Counted from the stretch's first letter, positions 15,258-24,116 are shown. The stretch: DNA of 64,000 bases from Massilia phyllostachyos (GCF_021044825.1 NZ_JAJNOC010000002.1:1-64000), one strand, 5' to 3'. Notes: generated by a model not told the origin, from the sequence alone. Numbers and translations are program-made.

Positions 15258-15345
15258 GTAGGGTAGACGGGTTTCCCGTCCGCGCGTTCGACTCCCCTGT
15301 ACATCCACGCGTCGCGTGTATTCCAGCACGGTGTGAACGCGCGGA
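15258..15345. repeat. GTAGGGTG-type repeat, element C copy 2
   Basis: It begins GTAGGGTAG directly after the transporter stop. A hairpin GACGGG/CCCGTC with a TTT loop (15266-15280) comes next, then CGCGCGTTC and a second GTGTGAACGCGCGG block. The same order of blocks occurs at 55891-56012. Confidence 0.55.
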
Positions 15346-15372
15346 GTGAATTGGTCCAGTGGACCAATTCAC
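15346..15372. promoter_or_regulatory. perfect 13-base palindrome between convergent genes
   Basis: GTGAATTGGTCCA and its exact complement are separated by one base. The half-site AATTGGT resembles that of GntR/FadR-class regulators such as PdhR, but the spacing is larger and no start site is near. It lies 16 bases past the end of the minus-strand YihY gene, so a bidirectional stop or protein-binding site are both possible. There is no T-run. Confidence 0.5.
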
Positions 15373-15388
15373 AAGCCGTCCATCTGAA

Positions 15389-16336
15389 TTACACCGCCTT
15401 GCCGCCTTTCCACGTCCCGGTCTGCACCGGTTCATCCTTCTTCTTGTCCCCCGTCTCATGCGCCGGCTTGTGCTTCAGGCTGCCCAGCTTGAGCGCGTAC
15501 TGGCGCGCGAACTCGGCGCCGAGGAAGAAGATCTGGGCCGAGTAATACACCCACAGCAGCAGCGCGATCAGCGAACCGGCCGCGCCGAAGCTGTCGGCGG
15601 CGCCGCTGTTGCCGATGTAGAGGCCGATGCCGAACTTACCCAGCGTGAACATGGCCGCGGTCCCGAGCGCGCCGATGGTGACGTCGTGCCAGGAGAGGTG
15701 GATGCGGGGCAGCAGCTTGTAGATCGTGCCGAACAGGACGGCGATCACCAGGAAGCTGATGCCTGACGCCACCCAGCCCATGATGACGGCCGCTTCCTTC
15801 CACATGCCGCCGATGAAGTTCTCGACCACGGCCAGCGCGGCGCTGACCACCAGCGAGACCATCAGCAGGAAACCCAGCACCAGGATCAGGCCGAAGGAGA
15901 GCAGGCGGGTGCGCACCATGCTCCAGACGCCGGCGTTCTTCGGTTGCGGCACGTCCCAGATCTCGTCCAGGCTGTCCTTGAGCTCCGAAAACACGGTGGT
16001 GGCGCCGACCAGCAGCAGCACGCCGGCGACGATGGTGGCGAACAGGCCGTCTTCCTTGTTGCGGGCGCCGGCCAGGATCGCCTGGATGGTTTCCGCCCCC
16101 TGTTTGCCGACCAGGCCGCGCAATTCGTTGATCAATTGCCCCTGCGCCGCTTCCGGTCCGTAGAAGAAGCCGGCGATGGCGATCACCAGCACCAGGATCG
16201 GCGCCATCGAGAACAGGGTGTAGAAGGCCAGCGCCGCGCCCTTGCTGGAGGCGCGGTGCTCGAGCCATTCCGTGACGGCGCAGCGCATGACGCGCACCAG
16301 TTCGCGCGAATACGGTAGCCATTTTTTAAGAGCCAT
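15389..16336 (-). CDS. YihY/BrkB-family inner-membrane protein
   Basis: 315 residues with six predicted membrane segments. The family's early motif KGAALAFYTLFSMAPILVLVIA is at about residues 32-53, then SELKDSLDEIWDV (about 118-130). A late membrane part has LIALLLWVYYSAQIFFLGAEF, followed by a charged C-terminal tail. The family was formerly called ribonuclease BN by mistake, and its function is unknown. ATG 16336 has GGAGG 7 bases upstream. Confidence 0.88.
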   Translation of the reverse strand: MALKKWLPYSRELVRVMRCAVTEWLEHRASSKGAALAFYTLFSMAPILVLVIAIAGFFYGPEAAQGQLINELRGLVGKQGAETIQAILAGARNKEDGLFATIVAGVLLLVGATTVFSELKDSLDEIWDVPQPKNAGVWSMVRTRLLSFGLILVLGFLLMVSLVVSAALAVVENFIGGMWKEAAVIMGWVASGISFLVIAVLFGTIYKLLPRIHLSWHDVTIGALGTAAMFTLGKFGIGLYIGNSGAADSFGAAGSLIALLLWVYYSAQIFFLGAEFARQYALKLGSLKHKPAHETGDKKKDEPVQTGTWKGGKAV

Positions 16337-16352
16337 ATCCAATCCTCCAATT

Positions 16353-16375
16353 AAAAAGGGGAGCCGAAGCCCCCC
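16353..16375 (-). terminator. rho-independent terminator of the ompA-like gene
   Basis: On the minus strand GGGGGGC, loop TTCG, GCTCCCC (one G-T pair), then TTTTT. It stands between the ompA-like gene and the start of the YihY gene, so the latter needs its own promoter or read-through. Confidence 0.88.
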
Positions 16376-16447
16376 TATTGTCCAGCGGTGATGCCGCGGT
16401 TCAGCCAGGCCGTGAGGGGCATGGCTGGTCCCGGCATCCTGGCGCGA

Positions 16448-17479
16448 TTACTGCACGCGCTTTTCGATGGTGATCTGCTCGACTTCGACGCGGCGGTTCG
16501 GTTCCAGGCAGGCGATCAGTGCGGCACGGTTCTTCTCGTTGCACTGGACCAGCGGGTTGGCTTCGCCCTTGCCGTAGGCTTTCAGGCGGTTGCCGTCGAT
16601 GCCCTTGCTGACCAGGTAGTCACGCACGGCGTTGGCGCGGCGTTCCGACAGCTTCAGGTTGTACTTTTCCGAACCCAGGCGGTCGGTGTAGCCGGTGATG
16701 TCGACGTTGGTGATGCTGGTGTCAGCCTGCAGGGCCGAAGCGATCTCGTCCAGTTTCGGCGACGGCATGATGACGTCGGCCTTGTCGAACTCGAACAGCT
16801 TGGTGGCTTCCAGGGTCACTTTTTCGAAGCGTGCCGGCGGCGGCGGCGGCGGAGCGACCGGTGCCGGTGCCGGAGCCGGGGCTTCCACGACCGGAGCAGG
16901 CGCCGGGGCCGGAGCGGCGGCGACTGGCGGCGGGTTGAACGCGTAGTTCAGGCCGACGGTCAGGTATTTGTTGTTCGAGCGGCGGAAGCCGTACTCTTCG
17001 TCGTGGCGCAGGAAGCCGCGCACCGAGCGCAGGTCGGCTTGCAGCGACCATTGCGGGGTCAGGCTGGCCTGGAAGCCGATGCCAACGGTGCCGTACGGCG
17101 AGTTGTGGCTGACGTTGCGCAGGCGGTTTTCCACCTTGTCACGCTCGACGCCCAGGCCGAACAGCACGAAAGGACGGAAACGTTCACGCGACAGCATCAG
17201 CAGGGCGTCGACGCCGGCCAGGGTCTGGCGGTAGTTGGCGGCGTTCTCTTCAAAGCGCACCTGGCTCGCGCCAACCTGGACGTCCCAGTACTGGTTAACG
17301 GCTTTGCCGAACTTCAGGCCGCCGCCGGTGTCGCGGTCGCTGACGCCGAAATCGGCATCCGGCTTGGCGTGCACGACGCTCGGCTGGATGTACCACGACG
17401 GGTTGATTTCTTGGGCGAGGGCGGTGCCGGCCGAGCAGAGGATGGCGACAGCCAGGGCGATCTTCTTCGTATTATTCAC
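16448..17479 (-). CDS. ompA: OmpA-family outer-membrane porin
   Basis: 343 residues. A signal peptide ends GTALAQ (about residue 23). An eight-strand beta-barrel domain follows (about 24-183) ending in a final strand LTVGLNYAF. A Pro/Ala hinge spans about 185-220. The OmpA C-terminal domain has FEFDKADVIMPSP, DITGYTDRLGSEKYN and PNRRVEVEQI. A loop with CNEKNRAALIAC carries the cysteine pair typical of OmpA_C. This is the classic two-domain OmpA layout. The preceding 413 bases likely carry a strong promoter. Confidence 0.92.
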   Translation of the reverse strand: MNNTKKIALAVAILCSAGTALAQEINPSWYIQPSVVHAKPDADFGVSDRDTGGGLKFGKAVNQYWDVQVGASQVRFEENAANYRQTLAGVDALLMLSRERFRPFVLFGLGVERDKVENRLRNVSHNSPYGTVGIGFQASLTPQWSLQADLRSVRGFLRHDEEYGFRRSNNKYLTVGLNYAFNPPPVAAAPAPAPAPVVEAPAPAPAPVAPPPPPPARFEKVTLEATKLFEFDKADVIMPSPKLDEIASALQADTSITNVDITGYTDRLGSEKYNLKLSERRANAVRDYLVSKGIDGNRLKAYGKGEANPLVQCNEKNRAALIACLEPNRRVEVEQITIEKRVQ

Positions 17480-17569
17480 AGGTTACTCCCATAAGGTGAA
17501 GGGTTGTTGACATCGCATGCCTTGACACTGATGTTGGATGAACGATAACAGTGCAAGTTCCGTAGCCTC

Positions 17570-17585
17570 GGTGCGGTACCGCACC
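17570..17585. promoter_or_regulatory. 16-base perfect palindrome upstream of ompA
   Basis: GGTGCGGTACCGCACC lies 91-106 bases before the ompA start, in the 413-base divergent gap 17480-17893. It could be an operator for ompA or for the divergent gene. The gap otherwise holds AT-rich stretches around 17590-17720 suitable for promoters. No further gene was supported in it. Confidence 0.4.
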
Positions 17586-17893
17586 CAAGCCACAGATGCT
17601 GTGCAAATTTACAACAGTGGCAGAAATGCTACAGGACGCGTTGTGCGCAGCATCATATTCCATTTTGGAAATTTGTGACGATTGCATGACATATCGTGTG
17701 TAAGCAGATGTTTCAAAAAATCAAGAAATGCTCACAGGAATCTTGTCGAATGTTGGATGGCGCACAGACCAAGGGGGCTGACGCAGGCAATCTTGAGCCT
17801 AGTTAAGCGGAACCGAGGTGTTGTCAGGGTGTCGAACAGACACACAGCGACCCGGACCACGCAAGTCTCACTCTATAAAACGGAGCTCACCAC

Positions 17894-18499
17894 ATGCATG
17901 CAACGACCCATCACAACGCGGTGCAAGGCGACCTTGGCGCAGTGCACACTTCCAGCAACTCCGCGCTGATCGAACGCGTCCCGCCGCAACCGACCGAACG
18001 CGCGCCGATTTCCCTGGCGCCCATCGAGCGTGTCCGCTCGACTTCGGCCACGCAGCGCCGGATCGAAAACATGCAGAAACTGATCAACGAACTGTCGACC
18101 CACGAAATGCTGGCCGACGAAATCGCCTGGTTCCTGAAGTTCTCGCCGTCGGGCGCGCGCAAATACATCCGCGACCTGCGCGAAGCCGGCGTCATCGAAC
18201 TGGCGCGTTACATCGAAGGCACCGCCACCTACCTGGGCAAGGCCGTCTACCAGATCTGCCCGGACCAGGAGCGCGTGAAAGCCTTCCTGGCCGCGATCTG
18301 CCAGCCGAAGCGCGAAGGCGCCGCCCCGCGCAAGGAGCGTCCGGGCCTGCGCGAGCAGAACATGGCCGGCAGCGGCCGCCACTTCCACATCCTGGCGGAC
18401 GACACCCACTATGCCATCCGCGTGAACCGCAGCCCGGTCGCCCGCGATCCGCTGGTCGCCGCACTGTTCGGCCCGGCCCCGAGCCAGACCGCCAAGTAG
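17894..18499 (+). CDS. winged-helix DNA-binding protein, hypothetical regulator
   Basis: 201 residues. An unstructured N-terminus (1-55) is followed by a winged helix-turn-helix (about 60-115) with MLADEIAWFLKFSPSGARKYIRDLREAGVI, which is a DNA-binding pattern. The basic C-terminal region (130-201) has RHFHILADDTHYAIRVNRSP. It is divergent from ompA and could control it, which is inference. The start ATG follows CGGAGCTCACC. A rho-independent terminator follows the gene. Confidence 0.7.
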   Translation: MHATTHHNAVQGDLGAVHTSSNSALIERVPPQPTERAPISLAPIERVRSTSATQRRIENMQKLINELSTHEMLADEIAWFLKFSPSGARKYIRDLREAGVIELARYIEGTATYLGKAVYQICPDQERVKAFLAAICQPKREGAAPRKERPGLREQNMAGSGRHFHILADDTHYAIRVNRSPVARDPLVAALFGPAPSQTAK

Positions 18500-18576
18500 G
18501 GCGCCCGGGAGGGCGCACCGGCCAGCCGCGCCTGAGACCCGCGGCTGCCGGCCGGACGATCGCTGTCGTCCTTCAT

Positions 18577-18606
18577 GCCGCGCCATGTGCGCGGCTTTGT
18601 TTTTTG
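18577..18606 (+). terminator. rho-independent terminator of the winged-helix gene
   Basis: Perfect arms GCCGCGC and GCGCGGC around CATGT, then TTTGTTTTTT. It is 78 bases after the stop at 18499. Confidence 0.88.
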
Positions 18607-18729
18607 CTGCACCGCACAGCGTGCAAATTTTCACTTCAACAATATTTGATGCCCGCGCGTTGAAATCCCGTCGAGCATCCCTACCTGCCTCCCAATGCGG
18701 CCGAGCCGCCCATGAGGAAAGGAAGCCAG

Positions 18730-19494
18730 ATGCCAACGACCACGACACTCCCCACCCCCGAGTCACTCCAGGGCAAGCCCGTCCCGCGCGTCACCTTCAA
18801 GGCGCGGCCCCACGACCAGTGGCAGGACCTCAGCAGCGACGAGCTATTTAAAGGCAAGACCGTGGTGGTGTTCTCGCTGCCCGGCGCCTTCACGCCGACC
18901 TGTTCCTCGACCCACCTGCCGCGCTATAACGAGCTGGCGCCGGTGATGCGCGCGAACGGCGTCGACGACATCGTCTGCATTTCCGTGAACGACGCCTTCG
19001 TCATGAACCAGTGGGCGGCGGGGCAGGGCGCGGCCAACATTACCGTGATCCCGGACGGCAACGGCGACTTCACCGAAGGCATGGGCATGCTGGTCGACAA
19101 GCGCGACCTCGGTTTCGGACGCCGTTCCTGGCGCTACTCGATGTTGGTGAAAGACGGCGTGATCGACAAAATCTTCATCGAGCCGGACAAGGAAGGCGAC
19201 CCGTTCGAGGTCTCCGACGCCGATACGATGCTGAGACATATCAACCCGAATGCGAAGATTCCCGAGCCGGTCGTCATGTTCTCGCGGCCCGGCTGCCCGC
19301 ATTGTGCGCGCGCCAAGGCCGCGCTGCGCGAGAATGACATCGTATTTACCGATATCTCGGAAGACCAGAACATCACGACCAGCGTCCTGCGTGGCATCAG
19401 CGGCCACCTGACCTGGCCCCAGGTGTTCGTCGGCGGCACGCTGATCGGCGGGGCCGACGAGACCGTCGCCTGGGTGGCGCAGCGGGAGCGTTGA
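18730..19494 (+). CDS. peroxiredoxin-glutaredoxin hybrid (Prx5-Grx)
   Basis: 254 residues. An N-terminal Prx5 domain (about 12-170) has the peroxidatic cysteine in PGAFTPTC58SSTH. A C-terminal glutaredoxin domain (about 178-254) has the active site C189-PH-C192. Such hybrids reduce peroxides with glutathione, the Grx part recycling the Prx part. The ATG at 18730 is favoured because the purine-rich AGGAAAGGA lies just before it, inside the longer reading frame from 18712. The stop overlaps the start of the next gene (TGATG). Confidence 0.92.
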   Translation: MPTTTTLPTPESLQGKPVPRVTFKARPHDQWQDLSSDELFKGKTVVVFSLPGAFTPTCSSTHLPRYNELAPVMRANGVDDIVCISVNDAFVMNQWAAGQGAANITVIPDGNGDFTEGMGMLVDKRDLGFGRRSWRYSMLVKDGVIDKIFIEPDKEGDPFEVSDADTMLRHINPNAKIPEPVVMFSRPGCPHCARAKAALRENDIVFTDISEDQNITTSVLRGISGHLTWPQVFVGGTLIGGADETVAWVAQRER

Positions 19495-20393
19495 TGGAAG
19501 GACTTGTCGTCGGCCTGATCGGGGCCGGTCTGCTGGCGGCCTGGCTGCTGCCGAAGTGGCGCCTGCGCCGCGCACTGGCGCGCCCGCTGTCGCCCGCGCA
19601 GCTCGCCATCCTCGAGCGCAATGTGCTGCAGTATGCGGGCATGGACGGGACGGCGCGGCAAAGGCTGCAGCGCCTGGTCCAGCAATTCCTGCACGAGAAA
19701 AATTTTGTCGGCTGCGCGGGGATCGAGATCACCGAGGAGATGCAGGTCACCATCGCCGCCCAGGCCTGCCTGCTGGTGCTGGGACGCGCCGGCGACCGGG
19801 TGCCGGCGAACCTTTACCCGAGCCTGCACGCGGTGCTGGTCTATCCTGGCGCCTTCCTGGTGCCGCGGCGCGAGATCGACGCCGCCGGCGTGGTCACCGA
19901 ACAGCGCCAGGACTTGCTGGGCGAATCCTGGGGCGACGGCCGCGTGATCCTGTCCTGGGACCACGTGCGGCGCGGCGGGCCGGACGCGTGGCATGACGAT
20001 GGCCAGGCCAGCCACAACGTGGTCCTGCACGAATTCGCCCACCAGCTCGACAGCGAGTCGGGCAGCACGAATGGCGCGCCCTACCTCGGCAGCACCGAGC
20101 GCTACCGCAGCTGGTCGGAAGTCCTGTCGCGCAATTATGCGAACCTGCGGCGCGACGCCATGTGGGGCCAGCACGGCGTGCTCGACCACTACGGTGCGAG
20201 CAGCCCGGCCGAGTTCTTCGCGGTCGCTACCGAAAGCTTCTTCGAGCAGCCGCATGCGATGGCCTGGCGCCACCCGGACCTGTATGAGGAATTCCTCAAG
20301 TATTTTCGGCTCGATCCGCGCGCCTGGCTGCCGGAGCCGGCGATGGCCGCGGAGCCGGACGATGGACAGGTGCATTACGGCCAGTGGCGCTGA
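19494..20393 (+). CDS. mtfA: MtfA-family zinc peptidase
   Basis: 299 residues. An N-terminal hydrophobic helix (2-20) could anchor it in the membrane, which the E. coli protein lacks. The metal site H179-EFA-H183 is followed by the downstream glutamate region AEFFAVATESFFE, giving the expected third ligand. E. coli MtfA is a metallopeptidase that binds the glucose repressor Mlc. Here the role is inferred from family only. It starts on the stop of the Prx-Grx gene, which indicates translational coupling. Confidence 0.87.
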   Translation: MEGLVVGLIGAGLLAAWLLPKWRLRRALARPLSPAQLAILERNVLQYAGMDGTARQRLQRLVQQFLHEKNFVGCAGIEITEEMQVTIAAQACLLVLGRAGDRVPANLYPSLHAVLVYPGAFLVPRREIDAAGVVTEQRQDLLGESWGDGRVILSWDHVRRGGPDAWHDDGQASHNVVLHEFAHQLDSESGSTNGAPYLGSTERYRSWSEVLSRNYANLRRDAMWGQHGVLDHYGASSPAEFFAVATESFFEQPHAMAWRHPDLYEEFLKYFRLDPRAWLPEPAMAAEPDDGQVHYGQWR

Positions 20394-20486
20394 GATCCAA
20401 GGGTGCTGGACTGCGTGCGGCTGCGTACAGAGGCTGTCCTTACGGCGGCGTATCGTTGAGCTAACCACGTTCCAGGAGGAATCGAC

Positions 20487-21047
20487 ATGTCCACGATTAT
20501 TGCAGGGCGTTTCCAGCTTCAGGAAGACGTCGAACGCGCCCGCCGCGCACTTGCCGACGCGGGCTTCGACGCCGACCGGATCAGCGGTTTTTATCTGTCC
20601 CAGCCGGGCCAGCACGACCAGACCCCGATCGGCGGCGACCACATCCAGTCGCCGGGCGCCAAGGAAACGCCGGAAGGCGTGGTGCAGGGCGTCGCCACCG
20701 GCGGCGCGGTCGGCGCCGCCATCGGCGCGGCCACGGCGCCCGTCACCGGACCGCTGGGCCCGGTCGTCGGCGGCCTGGTCGGCGGCCACGTCGGCTCGCT
20801 GTTCAGTTTTTCCAAGATGAAGGACCGCGGCGAGGCGGAAGAGGGCAGCAGCGAAAACCGGGTGCCGCCGCGCGAAGCCGGCATGCTGGTGGCGGTGGCC
20901 TTCGAAGGCGATGACGGCGCGCAGGACAAGGCGGTCGACGTACTACGCCAGCTCGGCGCGCGCCACATCGAACGGGCCGAAGGAAATATCGTCGACGGCG
21001 ACTGGGCGGATTTCGATCCGGCCAGCCGGCCACAGTTGATCTCGTAA
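20487..21047 (+). CDS. glycine-zipper stress-type protein, hypothetical
   Basis: 186 residues. The N-terminal part (1-60) resembles the ferredoxin-like fold of general stress proteins (IIAGRFQLQEDVERARRAL). A glycine-rich hydrophobic hairpin lies at about 70-108 (GGAVGAAIGAATAPVTGPLG, VVGGLVGGHVGSLF). A second alpha/beta half follows. There is no signal peptide, so it may be cytoplasmic or peripheral. The ATG at 20487 has CAGGAGGAA upstream. It is another glycine-zipper member of this region. Confidence 0.72.
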   Translation: MSTIIAGRFQLQEDVERARRALADAGFDADRISGFYLSQPGQHDQTPIGGDHIQSPGAKETPEGVVQGVATGGAVGAAIGAATAPVTGPLGPVVGGLVGGHVGSLFSFSKMKDRGEAEEGSSENRVPPREAGMLVAVAFEGDDGAQDKAVDVLRQLGARHIERAEGNIVDGDWADFDPASRPQLIS

Positions 21048-21050
21048 TTC

Positions 21051-21158
21051 GTAGAGGGTGTGAAAAATTCGTCTATGGCTGCGTTGTCTCGTCTCGCCGT
21101 ACGAGTGTACTGTCTTCGACTCGGCGCCTTGCCATAGCCGTTTTTTCGCATCCTCTAC
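21051..21158. repeat. palindromic repeat element A, copy 2
   Basis: A 108-bp copy with ends GTAGAGGGTGTGAAAAA and TTTTTTCGCATCCTCTAC, nearly perfect inverted repeats. It lies 3 bases after the TAA at 21047, between convergent genes. Its right-end CTA at 21155-21157 is the TAG stop of the minus-strand gene. The interior matches copies 1 and 3 closely. Confidence 0.88.
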
Positions 21159-21679
21159 GACGGGCTGGCGTCCGGTGACTTCGTAGTTGGTTTCGGCGCC
21201 AGCGCCTCGATCGCCTTCACCTGCTTGCGCACTTTATCCAGCGCCACCAGCACCGGCACGGCCTGGCCGCTGGCGGCCGCGCCGGCCAGGCCGATCAGGC
21301 CGGCCACCAGCCCCGTGACTTCGCCGATGACGCCGATGCGGCGGATCTTCTCCGCTGCATCCGCGGTCAGCTGGACCAGTTGCGCCTGCGGCTTGCCGAG
21401 CGCCTTGATGATGAAGGTGGCGGCGTCGGCGTACAGGCTGTTGGCGCGCTGGCGCAGCAGGACTTCGTCCTCGAACAGGGCGCGCGCGCTGGCCTGGACC
21501 TTTTCCGGCACCGGCTGGCCGGCGTAGGCCCGGATGTCGCGCATCACGCGCTCGTGGATCTGGTCGGCGCACTTCGACAGCTGGTCGGCCAGTTCGGCGA
21601 TCTGCTCGGGCGTCGCCAGGCCGCCGTCGCCGGCTGCGGGAGCGGGGCTGTTCGGGCTGGGGGTGTCGGTGCTGGCCAT
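21155..21679 (-). CDS. hypothetical protein with C-terminal hydrophobic segment
   Basis: 174 residues from MASTDTPSPN. A Pro/Ala-rich start and a helical part (ADQLSKCADQIHERVMRDI) lead to a hydrophobic glycine-rich stretch (GEVTGLVAGLIGLAGAAASG, about 122-141) and a basic tail. I do not recognise the family. The ATG at 21679 has AGGAGA just upstream. An earlier ATG at 21694 overlaps the stop of the preceding lipoprotein gene, so the two are coupled. Its stop codon is supplied by repeat element A. Confidence 0.68.
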   Translation of the reverse strand: MASTDTPSPNSPAPAAGDGGLATPEQIAELADQLSKCADQIHERVMRDIRAYAGQPVPEKVQASARALFEDEVLLRQRANSLYADAATFIIKALGKPQAQLVQLTADAAEKIRRIGVIGEVTGLVAGLIGLAGAAASGQAVPVLVALDKVRKQVKAIEALAPKPTTKSPDASPS

Positions 21680-21690
21680 GTGCTCTCCTG

Positions 21691-22563
21691 TCATTCGCCG
21701 GACAACCCGTCGCGGATGAGGCGCAGGTCGCGGCCGTAGTTGCCCAGCAGGCGGCGGATTTCATCGCCGGACAGCTTGCCGAGGTTCTCGCGCATCTTCT
21801 GGTGCCCCAGCGCCACCTTGGTCAGGCCCTGCAGGGCCAGCTCGTAGCGGCGGTCGATGAGCTTGTATTCGGTGGCCTTGTTCAGGTAGTGCACCTTGGC
21901 CAGGGTCACCAGCATGCGGTCGGAATTGCGGGTCGAAAACGGGATCTCGACGTCGAAAATGCCGAGGATCGTCTTCTTTTCATTCTCGTTGGTCTTGTAG
22001 TAGAGGCGGGTGAGCTGGATCATGGCGTCCAGCAGCACCTGCACGTCGGCGTCGCCGTCGCGCACCATGGTCTCGACGCTGCGGTTCTGGTAGCCTGATG
22101 CGATCACCCGCGTGAGCAAGCGCGTCATGCCGGTATAGGCCGCGATGTGGCGCTGCTGCAGGCCGGATTCCGTATTCGCCTTCAGGCCATTGCCCAGGTC
22201 ATCGATCCGGGTCGACAGGTCGTAGCGGCTGTCGCCGGCCAGCAGGCTCAGGGTCTGCATATACAGCACCAGGGTCTTCTGGATCGCGACGAAGTCCTCG
22301 AACACGGCGCGGCGCTTGGCGTCGTTTTCCTTCGCCAGCTTGTCGGCCGCCGGCGACAGATAAGGCTGCTCTCGTTCGTAGGTGTCGCGGTAGCGGCGCG
22401 CCAGTTCGGCATAGCCGCCAAGGCGCGCGGAGGCGTCGGCGAATTCGCGCACTTCCTGCAGGCTGACCTGGCCGGTGCCGGTGGTGGTGGCGCAGGCCGA
22501 GAGCAGCAGGGCGCCGACCAGCATCAGGCGCGGGAACAGACAACGGGCAAGGTGTCGCAGCAT
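21691..22563 (-). CDS. hypothetical lipoprotein
   Basis: 290 residues. A signal peptide ends in lipobox LSAC (Cys about residue 24). The rest is helical and polar, with QVSLQEVREFADASARLGGY, DDLGNGLKANTESGLQQRH and a long C-terminal helix. I recognise no domain. The stop is within 4 bases of an in-frame ATG of the next gene, so the two were probably translated together. Confidence 0.7.
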   Translation of the reverse strand: MLRHLARCLFPRLMLVGALLLSACATTTGTGQVSLQEVREFADASARLGGYAELARRYRDTYEREQPYLSPAADKLAKENDAKRRAVFEDFVAIQKTLVLYMQTLSLLAGDSRYDLSTRIDDLGNGLKANTESGLQQRHIAAYTGMTRLLTRVIASGYQNRSVETMVRDGDADVQVLLDAMIQLTRLYYKTNENEKKTILGIFDVEIPFSTRNSDRMLVTLAKVHYLNKATEYKLIDRRYELALQGLTKVALGHQKMRENLGKLSGDEIRRLLGNYGRDLRLIRDGLSGE

Positions 22564-22644
22564 GGCTTCCCTCCTGGCCGTCGTTCCGGCCCGAAAGGTC
22601 CCATTGTTTCAAACTCCGGTCCTCGAAGTTTTGCTGGTAGTCAA

Positions 22645-23646
22645 TTACTCGTCCAGTTCGTCCGGCACGTTGTAACGGAACGCCTTGGTATCGAACACCA
22701 GCTTCCAGGTCTTGTCCTCGACCTTCTTGCCGTCGAGCGTGCCGCTGACGGAGACGGTGATCGGCGCCGGAATGCCGCCTTTCGCGCCGCCCAGCTTGTA
22801 GGCATAGCGGCGTTCCTGGCACAGGTCGAACATTTCCGGCTCGGTTTCTTCCGGCTCCATCTCGTCCTGTTCGCCGCTACTTGCTTCGGCCGCTTCTTCG
22901 TTTGACGCCTGCGCTGCCTCCTGACGGAACGCCTCGTGCGTCTCACGTCCACGCGCGCAGAGATCCTCTTCCATCGTGGCGATACGCGAATGGGGGAACT
23001 CGGCCAGCTTGACGATTTCCTCGCCGTGCGGCGCCAGCAGCACATGGCTCACGCTGACCAGGCCTTCCTTGGGATCGCGGCCATCCTTCACTTTCAGCAG
23101 CCAGCCCCACAGCTTGTCGCTCAGGGCCAGGAACTGCACGTCTTCGGGCCGCACCGCGGACGAGCCGCCATGCAGGTTCGTCACGGTGATCGCCACCAGC
23201 GCACCGGGTTCCTTGGGATTCGGACGCACGTGGAAGGCGCCGAGCCGCGCGACCTCGCTACCGTCGACGGCCGCGCCGCTGGCCATGAAATACATTTCCT
23301 CGCCCTCGGGCCCGCCGGGCAGCTTGTTCTGCTGGATCACCTTCATCACATAGGTGCGCTCGTCGGGACCCACGTACAGCCAGCCACGTTTCGACTCGGA
23401 ATATTTGCCGTAGGTCTGGGTCATCACGTCCTCGATGGTCCCCGCTTCGTCGATCGTGATGCGCGCGACGCTGTCCGGCTCCGCCTCGGTCCGGGCCTGG
23501 CGCTGGAATGCCGCGTAGATGGTGATCGCGACGGCGAACACCCCGATCCCCGCCAGCATGTAGAGCGGGATGCGCAGCCAGGACCGCTTGCGCCGTCCGC
23601 CGTCCGAACCGTTATTGTCTTCGGAAGAAAGCTTGCCCTCGTCCAT
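22645..23646 (-). CDS. membrane-anchored hypothetical protein
   Basis: 333 residues. A short acidic then basic cytoplasmic start is followed by one transmembrane helix (about 25-46, IPLYMLAGIGVFAVAITIYA). An extracytoplasmic part with mixed strands and an acidic Glu-rich insertion (about 250-275) precedes a C-terminal strand domain (APITVSVSGTLDGKKVED). Two cysteines at about 231 and 277 could pair. I recognise no family. It is separated by 104 bases from the next minus-strand gene (23751) upstream. Confidence 0.65.
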   Translation of the reverse strand: MDEGKLSSEDNNGSDGGRRKRSWLRIPLYMLAGIGVFAVAITIYAAFQRQARTEAEPDSVARITIDEAGTIEDVMTQTYGKYSESKRGWLYVGPDERTYVMKVIQQNKLPGGPEGEEMYFMASGAAVDGSEVARLGAFHVRPNPKEPGALVAITVTNLHGGSSAVRPEDVQFLALSDKLWGWLLKVKDGRDPKEGLVSVSHVLLAPHGEEIVKLAEFPHSRIATMEEDLCARGRETHEAFRQEAAQASNEEAAEASSGEQDEMEPEETEPEMFDLCQERRYAYKLGGAKGGIPAPITVSVSGTLDGKKVEDKTWKLVFDTKAFRYNVPDELDE

Positions 23647-23750
23647 ACCTGCCTTTCACAAATGGTTACAGCCGGACGAAATTATATCCAGCAACATTTG
23701 TAAAAAAGGCAAGAGAGCAATGCAGCGAGGGTAAAGTGTCGTCGCTGACG

Positions 23751-24116
23751 TCAGGCCACTTTGCTGCGGTCGAAGTGGGGATTCTCGATCACGCCGAAAA
23801 CATTGCCGTCGGGGTCGCGCACCGTGGCGACGCGGATGCCGCCACCGACGTCCTCGACCGGCTGGTCGGCTTGCGCGCCCAATTCCAGCAGGCGCGCCAG
23901 CTCGGCGGACGCATCCGGCACGCCCCAGTAGGCGGTGGCGCCGCTGGCGCCGGGCTGGCCGTCCGGGATCAGGCCGAGTTCGAAGCCGCCGACCTCGAAG
24001 CCGACATAGAAAGCTTCGCTGAAATAGTGCGCGCGCTCGAGCACGCGTTCGTACCAGGCGGCGGCCTCGCCCAGGTTAGTGACGGGGTAAATGACGGTGC
24101 GCAAGCCCTGGATCAT
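23751..24116 (-). CDS. VOC-family (glyoxalase/bleomycin-resistance-like) protein
   Basis: 121 residues. One VOC domain with paired beta-alpha-beta-beta-beta modules: TVIYPVTNLGEAAAWYERVL at the start and RVATVRDPDGNVFGVIENP at the end, a classic VOC close. The metal or substrate role cannot be assigned. Confidence 0.85.
   Translation of the reverse strand: MIQGLRTVIYPVTNLGEAAAWYERVLERAHYFSEAFYVGFEVGGFELGLIPDGQPGASGATAYWGVPDASAELARLLELGAQADQPVEDVGGGIRVATVRDPDGNVFGVIENPHFDRSKVA

Noticed and set aside
17682..17969. 95-residue frame in the ompA upstream gap
   Set aside because: It overlaps the start of the winged-helix gene, has no ribosome-binding site and no protein-like composition.
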